From: an uncultured Ruminococcus sp.
GTDB taxonomy: Bacteria; Bacillota; Clostridia; Oscillospirales; Ruminococcaceae
Reading direction: 5' to 3'
DNA: 7,317 nt
NCBI GenBank assembly: GCA_937942105.1
Contig: CALDFS010000329.1
Span: 1 to 7,317 of the forward strand
A program made the translations under genes and the position numbers. The number at the start of each line of letters is the position of its first letter. Within the stretch, counting starts at the first letter, position 1. Shown here piece after piece: positions 1 through 6,145 of this stretch. The notes under the pieces were generated by a model. The model did not search any database. It was not told where the DNA came from and was given only the letters and a program-made list of their open reading frames with translations.

Positions 1-607
1 CAGCCCGGTTGATTTCCGCAAGCTTTAAGGAAAGATTTTTCCGGATCTCCAGTTCTTTTTCCGGCGTTGTAGTCAGCAGAATTTTCAGCAGCCCTTCTTC
101 TTCTGAATACTCAGCCTTCTCGATCCCCTCCAGAGTTCCCAGTACTGCCTCGCTCTCTTCCCGGGTCGCATCCGTCTCCACCTCCAGCGTTACCTTTGGC
201 TGCAGAAGTTTTTCCAGATTTTCCGCCCGCTGTCCGCAGGTGTCAATGATTTTCTGGCAGCGTTTCTCCGGCAGCGGCGTGATGTGGATCTCCACCGTAT
301 AGGGCGTTCGCCGGGAACCTTGTACCTTGGCTCGGATCTCGCCCTTCTCGATCTTCAAATCAATGACTGCGCCGGATCTAACATATCGCTTCCCGCGATC
401 CAGGCGGCTGCCATAGTCGGCATAGCGTTCCAAATTGGCACACCAGGCTTTTCCCCACCAGCTTTTGGCGATGGTGCGGCCCTGGATGACCACAGGCTCC
501 AGAACTTTTCCCTTTTTCTCGGCCCGCTGCAGACCGGATTCCGACCTGCCCTTCAGCTCAGACAAGGAGGGCTGACGATAAAAACCATCGATCCAATATT
601 TGCTCAT
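1..607 (-). CDS. SWIM-family-like N-terminus joined to an ABC-ATPase C-terminal-like segment (partial, runs off left edge)
   Basis: An open frame of 202 codons begins at ATG 607-605 and has no stop before base 1, so the C-terminus is missing. Residues about 35-110 carry the pattern I associate with the N-terminus of Bacillota SWIM zinc-finger family proteins: PVVIQGRTIAKSWWGKAW (residues 38-55), then NLERYADY, RGKRYVRSGAVIDL and the AKVQGS segment. The SWIM finger itself (CxCx(n)CxH) is not in the visible part. After NLEKLLQ (residues 130-136) the frame changes character: KVTLEVETDA, VLGTLEGIEKAEY and EKELEIRKNLSLKLAEI resemble the C-terminal DUF4162-type domain of ABC-2 transporter ATPases, not the CSCPDWA region expected in SWIM proteins. 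The ATG lies five bases after the mutS stop, with GGAGG at 621-617 nine bases upstream. GC is about 55%, against about 46% in a mutS sample. The frame is confident, the SWIM-like assignment fairly so, the ABC-like half tentative. Gene fusion, decay and assembly chimera are all possible. Confidence 0.62.
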   Translation of the reverse strand, partial: MSKYWIDGFYRQPSLSELKGRSESGLQRAEKKGKVLEPVVIQGRTIAKSWWGKAWCANLERYADYGSRLDRGKRYVRSGAVIDLKIEKGEIRAKVQGSRRTPYTVEIHITPLPEKRCQKIIDTCGQRAENLEKLLQPKVTLEVETDATREESEAVLGTLEGIEKAEYSEEEGLLKILLTTTPEKELEIRKNLSLKLAEINRA

Positions 608-612
608 CCGGA

Positions 613-3228
613 TCAGCCTCCATCCAGTCTCAGAAGGGACAGAAGTTCAGAATCACTCAGTTCGTCGATATTCGTCTTTCTGAGCATATCAATAGCGTTC
701 ATTTCGTTTATGAGCGAGAATGTTACCTGACCGTCGCTTTCCTTAGCAGAAGAATCTGTGCGCGCAGCCTTTGATTCAAGCTCGGTCAGAATCGCCCTTG
801 CCCTCTTCAAAATCGATTCGGGAAGACCTGCAAGCTTTGCAACTTCCAAGCCGTATGACTGGTCTACCCCTCCGCGGACTATCTTTCTTAAAAACCTGAT
901 TCCGTCTGCACCGCGCTTTACGGCTACGCTGAAATTCTTAACGCCATCACACTCGCCCTCAAGCTCAATAAGCTCGTGGTAATGGGTCGCAAACAGGGTT
1001 TTGCAGCCTATCTTGCGTGTATTGGCAATATGCTCGGCAACGCTTTGCGCAATACTTATTCCGTCAAAGGTAGATGTTCCCCTGCCAACCTCGTCTAAAA
1101 TGACAAGACTGTTTTTTGTTGCATGCTTGATTACATCCGCAACCTCGCTCATTTCAACCATGAAGGTAGACTGCCCGGCTGAGAGATCGTCCGACGCGCC
1201 TACCCTTGTGAATATCTGGTCAACCACCGAAATCTTAGCATAGTCCGCAGGAACGAACGAACCCATCTGAGCCATTAACACTATAAGCGCAATCTGGCGC
1301 ATATAGGTTGACTTGCCCGACATATTGGGACCGGTGAGAATAATCATCCTGTTGTCGGTATTGTCAAGATATGCGTTGTTCGGAACAAACAGCTCGTTTT
1401 CGAGCATAAGCTCGACCACAGGGTGCCTGCCGTTTCGTATATCTATAACGCCGTCTATAGCTATATCAGGTTTAACATAATTGTTGTTCAGCGCTACTAT
1501 GGCAAGAGACGCCAAGGCGTCTACGCTTGCAATTGCAAGAGCGGTTCTTTGAACGGTTCCTAGAGCATTTGAAACGTACTGCCTAACCTCTTCAAATATT
1601 TCAGCTTCAAGACCTATCATCTTGTCCGATGCGCTTAAAATCGTATCCTCTGCCTCTTTAAGCTCCTGAGTGATAAATCTTTCACAGTTGGCAAGAGTTT
1701 GCTTTCTTATGTATCTGTCCGTCGGAACAAGGTCGTAAAAAGACTTTGTAACCTCTATATAATATCCGAATACTCGGTTATATCCTTTTTTTAGTGATTT
1801 AATTCCTGTTTTTTCTTTTTCCTCAGCGACTATTTTTTCAATAAGCGCTGAACCGTTTTTCGCGATATCCCTCAGCTCGTCAAGCTCGGAATTGAATCCG
1901 GTTTTTATGTATCCGCCGTCCTTCATTGAGTTGGGAAGCGTATCGCTGATAGCATTGTTGATAAGGCTTGCTATCTCGCCCAAGTCTGATATTTCACTGT
2001 CGAGCGAGAGCATAAGCTTTGAGCGGCACTGCGAAAGAATCTGCTTTATATCGGGCAGGCATTCTGCGGTAGCTGAAAGTGCCTTTAAATCCTGCGGCGA
2101 GACGGTTTTATACAAAACCTTGGTCATAAGCCTTTCCAAATCATAAACGCCTGAAAGCTTATCCCTTAATGTGCCAAGCCGGGCGACATCCGAAAGCAAA
2201 TCTTCAACAGCGTCCTGCCGCGCAATTATCCTTGCGGGATTCATAAGCGGCTGCTCTATAAAGGTCACAAGCATACGCTTGCCCATAGCTGTTTTCGTCT
2301 TATCAAGCACCCACAAAAGCGTTCCTTTGCTTGAACCGCTTCTTATTGTTTTTACGAGTTCAAGGTTGCTCCTTGCAGTGTAGCCGACAGTCATAATGGC
2401 ATCGTCTGAATGTCTTACTATCGAGAAAAACCTTGCTACGCTTGCGCACTGAGTTTTTTCAATGTACGAAAACAGAGCCGAGCTTGCCTTTGCCTCAACG
2501 TCCGAATCGTCAAGCTCCAAATTCACAAAAGAGTCATTTGAGAACTGATTCAGAACGGTTTGCTTGTGCTTATAAAAATCAAAATCGGAATCTTCAAGGT
2601 TTTTGATAGACGCTCTTAGCTTATCGGTTATAAAAACATAAGCCTCTCTCAGCCGTGGAAACTTCTTCTGGCAAAGAACCTCAGAAGGTGAATACCTGGA
2701 AAGCTTGTTGATGATATATGCCCCAAGGTCCTTTTCGGTGGATTTGTAAAGATGAGCCTCTCCTGTTGAAATGTCCGCGAAGCAGATGGCACAGGCTCCT
2801 GCTTCAAGATACACGCTTGCAAGCCAGTTGTTTTCGCTGGAATCTATCATGCTGCTGTCGGTAAGCGTTCCGGGGGTAATAATTCTTACAACGTCGCGCT
2901 TTACTATTCCCTTGGCGGTTGCAGGGTCTTCAAGCTGCTCACATATAACAACGCTATAGCCCTTGTCTATGAGCCTTTTGATATAGGTATCGCAGGCATG
3001 ATGCGGTATGCCGCACATGGGCGCGCGTTCCTCAAGCCCACAGTCCTTAGATGTCAGAGTGAGTTCAAGCTCCTTTGAGACTAAAATAGCATCGTCAAAA
3101 AACATTTCATAGAAATCGCCTAAGCGGAAGAACAGAATGTTATCCATATATTTCATTTTAATGTCGAGATACTGCTTCATTCCTTTTGATACCTTCGACA
3201 TATCAATGTCTTTATACGTCAACGCCAT
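613..3228 (-). CDS. mutS: DNA mismatch repair protein MutS
   Basis: Complete 871-residue MutS, the usual length for the family. MutS dimers recognise mispaired or looped bases and use ATP binding and hydrolysis to recruit MutL. Visible landmarks: the mismatch-reading Phe-x-Glu motif in GDFYEMF (Phe39, Glu41); the domain I segment PMCGIPHHA near residue 70; connector and lever/clamp domains to about 560; Walker A GPNMSGKST at 633-641 (Lys639); the DDLSAGQSTFMVEM signature near 680-693; Walker B LVILDE ending Asp712-Glu713; the ATHYHEL switch at 747-753; and QVTFSL at 834-839, which resembles a sliding-clamp-binding motif. The start ATG is the first in frame after an upstream in-frame TGA; an AGGAG site sits 12 bases upstream, slightly far. 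The gene follows the YlbF-family gene by 35 bases, so it is probably cotranscribed. The last codons (GGA GGC) double as the ribosome binding site of the next frame, and the end Leu-Asp-Gly-Gly may be altered by whatever joined the GC-rich DNA here. Confidence 0.98.
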   Translation of the reverse strand: MALTYKDIDMSKVSKGMKQYLDIKMKYMDNILFFRLGDFYEMFFDDAILVSKELELTLTSKDCGLEERAPMCGIPHHACDTYIKRLIDKGYSVVICEQLEDPATAKGIVKRDVVRIITPGTLTDSSMIDSSENNWLASVYLEAGACAICFADISTGEAHLYKSTEKDLGAYIINKLSRYSPSEVLCQKKFPRLREAYVFITDKLRASIKNLEDSDFDFYKHKQTVLNQFSNDSFVNLELDDSDVEAKASSALFSYIEKTQCASVARFFSIVRHSDDAIMTVGYTARSNLELVKTIRSGSSKGTLLWVLDKTKTAMGKRMLVTFIEQPLMNPARIIARQDAVEDLLSDVARLGTLRDKLSGVYDLERLMTKVLYKTVSPQDLKALSATAECLPDIKQILSQCRSKLMLSLDSEISDLGEIASLINNAISDTLPNSMKDGGYIKTGFNSELDELRDIAKNGSALIEKIVAEEKEKTGIKSLKKGYNRVFGYYIEVTKSFYDLVPTDRYIRKQTLANCERFITQELKEAEDTILSASDKMIGLEAEIFEEVRQYVSNALGTVQRTALAIASVDALASLAIVALNNNYVKPDIAIDGVIDIRNGRHPVVELMLENELFVPNNAYLDNTDNRMIILTGPNMSGKSTYMRQIALIVLMAQMGSFVPADYAKISVVDQIFTRVGASDDLSAGQSTFMVEMSEVADVIKHATKNSLVILDEVGRGTSTFDGISIAQSVAEHIANTRKIGCKTLFATHYHELIELEGECDGVKNFSVAVKRGADGIRFLRKIVRGGVDQSYGLEVAKLAGLPESILKRARAILTELESKAARTDSSAKESDGQVTFSLINEMNAIDMLRKTNIDELSDSELLSLLRLDGG
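617..621 (-). promoter_or_regulatory. Ribosome binding site embedded in the last codons of mutS
   Basis: GGAGG on the minus strand, made of the final two Gly codons of mutS, sits nine bases before ATG 607-605. It is the reason for choosing that start and implies translational coupling of the downstream GC-rich frame to mutS. Confidence 0.7.
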
Positions 3229-3240
3229 TTTTTGAACTCA

Positions 3241-3245
3241 CTCCT
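3241..3245 (-). promoter_or_regulatory. Ribosome binding site of mutS, long spacing
   Basis: AGGAG lies 12 bases upstream of the mutS ATG, longer than the 6-9 bases seen before the other genes here. An in-frame TGA between this site and the ATG, with no alternative start codon, fixes the start at 3228. Confidence 0.6.
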
Positions 3246-3263
3246 AATCAAAATTCTTGTGTT

Positions 3264-3671
3264 TTAGTGACAGCCGCCGCAGGTAGAGCAGCTGCCTGTG
3301 CACTGATGCTCAGCCGGGCAGGTATACGGATCCTCGCCGTTAGCCGAAAGGGTTATGATGTTGTTGATCTGGTCAAGCATTCTGTCCATTTCGCCCTTTG
3401 CTTCGTTGTATTCAGACATATTTTTGTTGGTCATAATCTGACCGTAAAGCGCCCTTACCTTCTGGTTCAGCTCTGCGATTTTATCCTCGCTCTTGTTTTC
3501 CTTTTTGGACATTTCCTGATTCAGCTGCATTCTGCCAAGGTTGAACTCGCTGATGAGCTTCTGAAGCTCCTCGTCCTTGTCGTTTAAATCCCTTGCTTCA
3601 AGATATCTTGTATATCTGGGATCTGCCTGAATAGCTGCGCCCAAATCACGTGATAATGAAATGACATCCAT
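3264..3671 (-). CDS. YlbF/YmcA (RicF/RicA)-family protein with a five-cysteine C-terminal tail
   Basis: A 135-residue, mostly helical, charged protein with the layout of the YlbF/YmcA family (Com_YlbF): a short N-terminal segment around DPRYTRYLEA, then a long helical hairpin (residues about 30-105). In Bacillus subtilis, YlbF, YmcA and YaaT (RicF, RicA, RicT) form a complex that binds Fe-S clusters and acts with RNase Y in mRNA maturation; this is family knowledge. The tail here is rich in cysteine, with Cys118, 124, 128, 131 and 134 within the last 18 residues, ending in His. That arrangement suits metal or Fe-S binding. The start is supported by AGGAGA at 3684-3679, seven bases before the ATG. 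It is the first gene of an operon with mutS (35-base gap). Whether it works like RicF or RicA, or in another role, cannot be told from sequence, so no symbol is given. Confidence 0.88.
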   Translation of the reverse strand: MDVISLSRDLGAAIQADPRYTRYLEARDLNDKDEELQKLISEFNLGRMQLNQEMSKKENKSEDKIAELNQKVRALYGQIMTNKNMSEYNEAKGEMDRMLDQINNIITLSANGEDPYTCPAEHQCTGSCSTCGGCH

Positions 3672-3700
3672 AGTTTTCTCTCCTAAAAAATCTATTATTT

Positions 3701-3706
3701 ATTATA
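3701..3706 (-). promoter_or_regulatory. Second candidate -10 (TATAAT) close to the YlbF-family gene
   Basis: A perfect TATAAT lies 30 bases before the ATG, but the bases 16-19 upstream (around GGCGAT) are a poor -35 and there is no TG extension. It may be a minor promoter or chance in AT-rich DNA. Confidence 0.3.
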
Positions 3707-3816
3707 TCGGAAGCGGAATACTTATCGCCTGATTTTTAGCAAATCGCATAATAACATCCGCCCCCAAATATAAATACAGCGGTTATTGTGCCAGATTGAC
3801 ACATTAAACACAGTTT

Positions 3817-3845
3817 ATTATAACACAAATAATTGTGAATTACAA
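3817..3845 (-). promoter_or_regulatory. Extended -10 promoter for the ylbF-like/mutS operon
   Basis: On the minus strand TTGTAA (3845-3840) is followed, after 17 bases, by a perfect TATAAT (3822-3817) preceded by TG one base away (TGTTATAAT, extended -10). This is the best sigma-A-type promoter in the gap. It predicts a start near 3810 and a leader of about 140 bases before the YlbF-family ATG. It lies just downstream of the terminator of the ECF gene, as expected for a new transcription unit. Confidence 0.7.
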
Positions 3846-3877
3846 GTAGTATATCTACAATTTGCTGGGTTTAACGC

Positions 3878-3922
3878 AAAATTAATTCCCTGTGCAAAGC
3901 ATTTGCTCAGGGAATCAATTTT
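3878..3922 (-). terminator. Intrinsic terminator after the ECF S-component gene
   Basis: A near-perfect inverted repeat pairs 3922-3902 with 3898-3878: 19 of 21 positions pair, around a three-base loop, with the core CAGGGAAT against ATTCCCTG. It begins 20 bases after the stop of the ECF gene. On the minus strand it is flanked by A-rich sequence before and TTTT after, as in a rho-independent terminator. The symmetry would also let it stop plus-strand transcription, but no plus-strand gene reads into it. Confidence 0.85.
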
Positions 3923-3941
3923 CTTTAATGACTATAATTGT

Positions 3942-4814
3942 CTATTCTTTCGATCCTTCGATTGCAGGCTTTTCAATACCTGCATTTTCATAAAGTCTGT
4001 CAATTTCCGACTGCATCCTTTCAATTGTTCCAGACTGAGCCGCAACTGTTTTCTTAAGATCTGAATTCTTAGTTTTAAGATCCTGCTCGGAAAGACCTAT
4101 GCAGCACATAATGACAAGAAACAGGCAGACGATATACATCAGCGCAGTGGCGAATCCGCTGTCGGTAAATACAGCGTTTTCCTTGACCTTCCTTACGCCC
4201 TTGAACACGGTATTATACGCTCTTAAGACAATCGGAAGGAACAGTGCAAGAATGAATATATCAACAGGAAGCATAGCAAGGTTTGATATTACTCTTGCCG
4301 GAAGCATAACAAGAAATCCCTTACCAGCCACGCTTGCTATCGCCCATGTCGTCAGCCAAAGGTTGCAAATGATGACGACCGTCGTCTTTGCGGCTATTAT
4401 TCTGGGAAGAAGCCATTTTCCGTTTGTGGCGTTGTAAAGGAAAAGACCGTAAATAAGCGCACCCAAGGCTTCAATAAGCGTGAACCTTATATCAAACGCG
4501 CCGGTCGGCTTAATCACAAATCCCAAAAGGTCGGTAATGATTCCTGCGATGAATCCGACTGTCGGTCCGTAAAGCATACCTATAGAAGCTATTGCAACAA
4601 AGGCAAAGGATATTTTTATTGAATCCGTCACCTGAATGCCAACCAGAAGCTTCAGCGCTATATCAAGCGCAATAAGCATAGCTGTAACACAAAGGCAGCG
4701 TATGCTTTTCAGCTCCTTTGCGGAGCGGATAAACATATTGTCCTTCAGGTTTTTCCTCAGCTTTGAGCCGCCGTTTTCGGAAGACGCTTCCGAGCCGTTA
4801 AAAAAGCTTTTCAT
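3942..4814 (-). CDS. Folate-family ECF transporter S component with extra C-terminal TM and coiled coil
   Basis: A 290-residue membrane protein. Residues about 33-205 match the folate-family ECF S component: KELKSIRCLCVTAMLIAL in TM1, then DSIKISFAFV, MLYGPTVGFIAGIITDLLGF and the IKPTGAFDIRFTLIEALGALIYGLFLY segment, with further helices at about 143-162 and 168-198. Such proteins bind a vitamin and work with the shared EcfA-EcfA'-EcfT module, which is not in this window. Folate is the likely substrate, but this family also includes members with other vitamins, so folT is not asserted. The protein is longer than the usual 170-200 residues: a ~30-residue hydrophilic N-terminus, and after residue 215 an added hydrophobic segment (about 221-241) and a heptad-like tail LSEQDLKTKNSDLKKTV to LYENAG (about 242-276). 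GGAGGT at 4829-4824, nine bases before the ATG, supports the start. It ends at a strong terminator. It may be read from pfkA or from its own leader. Confidence 0.87.
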   Translation of the reverse strand: MKSFFNGSEASSENGGSKLRKNLKDNMFIRSAKELKSIRCLCVTAMLIALDIALKLLVGIQVTDSIKISFAFVAIASIGMLYGPTVGFIAGIITDLLGFVIKPTGAFDIRFTLIEALGALIYGLFLYNATNGKWLLPRIIAAKTTVVIICNLWLTTWAIASVAGKGFLVMLPARVISNLAMLPVDIFILALFLPIVLRAYNTVFKGVRKVKENAVFTDSGFATALMYIVCLFLVIMCCIGLSEQDLKTKNSDLKKTVAAQSGTIERMQSEIDRLYENAGIEKPAIEGSKE

Positions 4815-4847
4815 GATAATTCTACCTCCAATACATAATAGTTTTGC

Positions 4848-4876
4848 TTAATATGCATGGATAGTTATCATGAAAA
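4848..4876 (-). promoter_or_regulatory. Weak candidate promoter before the ECF S-component gene
   Basis: TTTTCA (4876-4871) and TATTAA (4853-4848) are 17 bases apart on the minus strand, each matching four of six consensus bases. The predicted start would be about 27 bases before the ATG, leaving GGAGGT intact. The match is weak, and readthrough from pfkA is an equal alternative. Confidence 0.3.
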
Positions 4877-4913
4877 GCTATCGTCAGTAAAGCTGTATGC
4901 ACGTTAAGCGGGA

Positions 4914-5026
4914 TGCGGAAGCCGAACCGCAGACAGCGCATATCACGCTGACATTTCGTCCGCAAAGCAACTCCCCGTCTTTGCGGCACTTATACTTTTC
5001 TCATCCTCAAAGGATAAAGCAAGTAT
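4914..5026 (-). ncRNA. Candidate structured RNA or leader between pfkA and the ECF gene
   Basis: The 256-base gap 4815-5070 holds no gene. Read on the minus strand it contains four consecutive stem-loops. A: ATACTT/AAGTAT (5026-5021 with 4997-4992) enclosing ATCC/GGAT. B: CCGCAAAG/CTTTGCGG (4986-4979 with 4967-4960), eight perfect pairs round an 11-base loop. C: CAGCG/CGCTG (4950-4946 with 4938-4934). D: TGCGG/CCGCA (4931-4927 with 4918-4914). A fifth pairing, GATAG/CTATC (4882-4878 with 4860-4864), follows. This stretch is visibly GC-richer than the AT-rich flanks, as structured RNA often is in such genomes. None of the hairpins has a U-tract, so they are not ordinary terminators. I recognise no known riboswitch core. 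It could be a cis-regulatory leader of the transporter gene, a small RNA, or a processed pfkA 3' end. Confidence 0.4.
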
Positions 5027-5070
5027 TACGCTCGGTTTCCTACTCTTATTTTGCGAATTTATGAAAACGA

Positions 5071-6033
5071 TTAAAGCGAAAGCGCGCTTAATAGCTTATG
5101 AAGATGTTCGTCATACTTCTTGCTCATTGCAAGCGCTTCATCAATATCGTAATCAACAAGCTTATTGTTTTTGACTGCAATAATTCTGTTATAAGCGCCG
5201 CTTTCGATAAGCTCAACAGCGTAGCAGCCCATTCTTGCGGCTATAATTCTGTCGTATGCGGAAGGAGCTCCGCCGCGCTGAACATAACCCAAAACAGTCG
5301 CTCTTGAATCGATGCCGGTATGCTCCTGAATGTACTTTGCAATTTCCTCGGAATGACCGATGCCCTCGGCAACTACTATTTCAAAGTGCTTTTTGCCGGT
5401 TGCCTTCTGTTCGAGCACCTTTTTGCAGATATCATCAAGGTCATAAGGTCTTTCAACAGTTATTACCTCGGTAGCACCTGTAGCTGCGCCGACATTTACG
5501 GCTATATGACCGGCACGTCTGCCCATTACCTCTATAACAGAGCAGCGGCTGTGGGACATTTCAGTGTCCTTTATCTTGTCAATCATCTCAACGCATGTGT
5601 TTACAGCAGTATCAAAGCCAATGGTATAATCCGTGCAGGAAATATCGTTGTCAATTGTTCCGGGTATGCCTATGCACTTAACGCCAAGCTTTGAAATATC
5701 CAACGCTCCGCGATATGTGCCGTCACCGCCTATGCAGACAAGGGTATCTATTCCGACCTCCTCGCATCTCTGCTTTGCCGTCTGCTGACCCTCCAGCGTC
5801 ATAAACGCCTTGCTTCTTGCGGTGAAAAGCATTGTTCCGCCGCGCTGTACTATATCAGAAACATCTCTGGGACCCATTTCAAAAAGATCGCCGTCTATAA
5901 GTCCCTGATATCCTCTTCTTATTCCAATAACTTTGTATCCTTTATAAAGTGCTGCTCTTGCTACCGCACGAATTGCGGCATTCATTCCGGGAGCGTCCCC
6001 TCCGCTGGTAAGAATTCCTATTGTTCTTGACAT
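5071..6033 (-). CDS. pfkA: ATP-dependent 6-phosphofructokinase
   Basis: A complete 320-residue group I phosphofructokinase, the same length as the E. coli and Bacillus enzymes, which phosphorylates fructose 6-phosphate at C1 in the committed step of glycolysis. Visible landmarks: the nucleotide loop GGDAPGMN at 11-18; IGGDGT at 101-106, where Gly105 corresponds to the E. coli Gly104 typical of ATP rather than pyrophosphate use; the catalytic GTIDND at 125-130 with Asp128 as general base; substrate-binding MGR at 170-172; Glu223 in VVAEG; and GYVQRGG at 249-255. Arg22 and Arg26 match positions that form the allosteric ADP/PEP site in E. coli PfkA, so allosteric control is plausible. GGAGG at 6044-6040, six bases before the ATG, supports the start. 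It has its own promoter in a palindrome-bearing control region. No U-tract terminator follows, so reading into the ECF gene is possible. Confidence 0.98.
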   Translation of the reverse strand: MSRTIGILTSGGDAPGMNAAIRAVARAALYKGYKVIGIRRGYQGLIDGDLFEMGPRDVSDIVQRGGTMLFTARSKAFMTLEGQQTAKQRCEEVGIDTLVCIGGDGTYRGALDISKLGVKCIGIPGTIDNDISCTDYTIGFDTAVNTCVEMIDKIKDTEMSHSRCSVIEVMGRRAGHIAVNVGAATGATEVITVERPYDLDDICKKVLEQKATGKKHFEIVVAEGIGHSEEIAKYIQEHTGIDSRATVLGYVQRGGAPSAYDRIIAARMGCYAVELIESGAYNRIIAVKNNKLVDYDIDEALAMSKKYDEHLHKLLSALSL

Positions 6034-6065
6034 AATTAACCTCCGTTAAGTATTAACTTAATTAC

Positions 6066-6100
6066 AACGGCATTGCTATATAATAATATACTATGCCGTT
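6066..6100 (-). promoter_or_regulatory. Hairpin in the pfkA leader
   Basis: The eight-base arms AACGGCAT and ATGCCGTT (6100-6093 with 6073-6066) flank a 19-base AT-only-like interior that contains TATAT/ATATA. The element ends 32 bases before the pfkA ATG and 21 bases before its ribosome binding site, within the leader predicted from the TTGACA promoter. It has no following U-tract. It could stabilise the mRNA, be a protein site, or be neutral. Confidence 0.45.
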
Positions 6101-6116
6101 CGCCATGAACACATTA

Positions 6117-6145
6117 AGCATATCATTACAATGAGTTATTGTCAA
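6117..6145 (-). promoter_or_regulatory. pfkA promoter
   Basis: On the minus strand a perfect -35 TTGACA (6145-6140) is followed after exactly 17 bases by TATGCT (6122-6117), four of six matches to TATAAT. The predicted start is near 6110, giving a leader of about 77 bases. The -35 is part of an inverted repeat (see 6136-6160). Confidence 0.7.

Noticed and set aside
9..730. Plus-strand open frames of 97 and 148 codons in the GC-rich left end.
   Set aside because: They lie opposite the minus-strand frame with the SWIM-like motifs, are Ser/Phe-rich or low complexity as antisense shadows usually are, lack ribosome binding sites, and one runs into the antisense of mutS.
3186..3587. Plus-strand open frame of 133 codons over the YlbF-family gene.
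   Set aside because: It is antisense to a clear family member with a good ribosome binding site, and its hydrophobic look comes from the complement of Lys/Glu-rich coding DNA.
3702..3749. A 15-codon frame in the leader of the YlbF-family gene, after a GGGGGCGG stretch.
   Set aside because: GGGGGCGG is not a proper ribosome binding site, the peptide has no leader-peptide pattern such as repeated regulatory codons, and no attenuator hairpin follows.
4815..5070. THF, TPP, cobalamin, FMN, Mn (yybP-ykoY), c-di-GMP or ZTP riboswitch before the ECF gene.
   Set aside because: Checked by eye on the minus strand. There are short look-alikes (GGGGAGTTGC for the Mn class; GCATCCCGCT for the THF 3' end), but the conserved cores and matching P1 pairings are missing. 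A TTAAGCGGGATG look-alike of THF is on the wrong strand.
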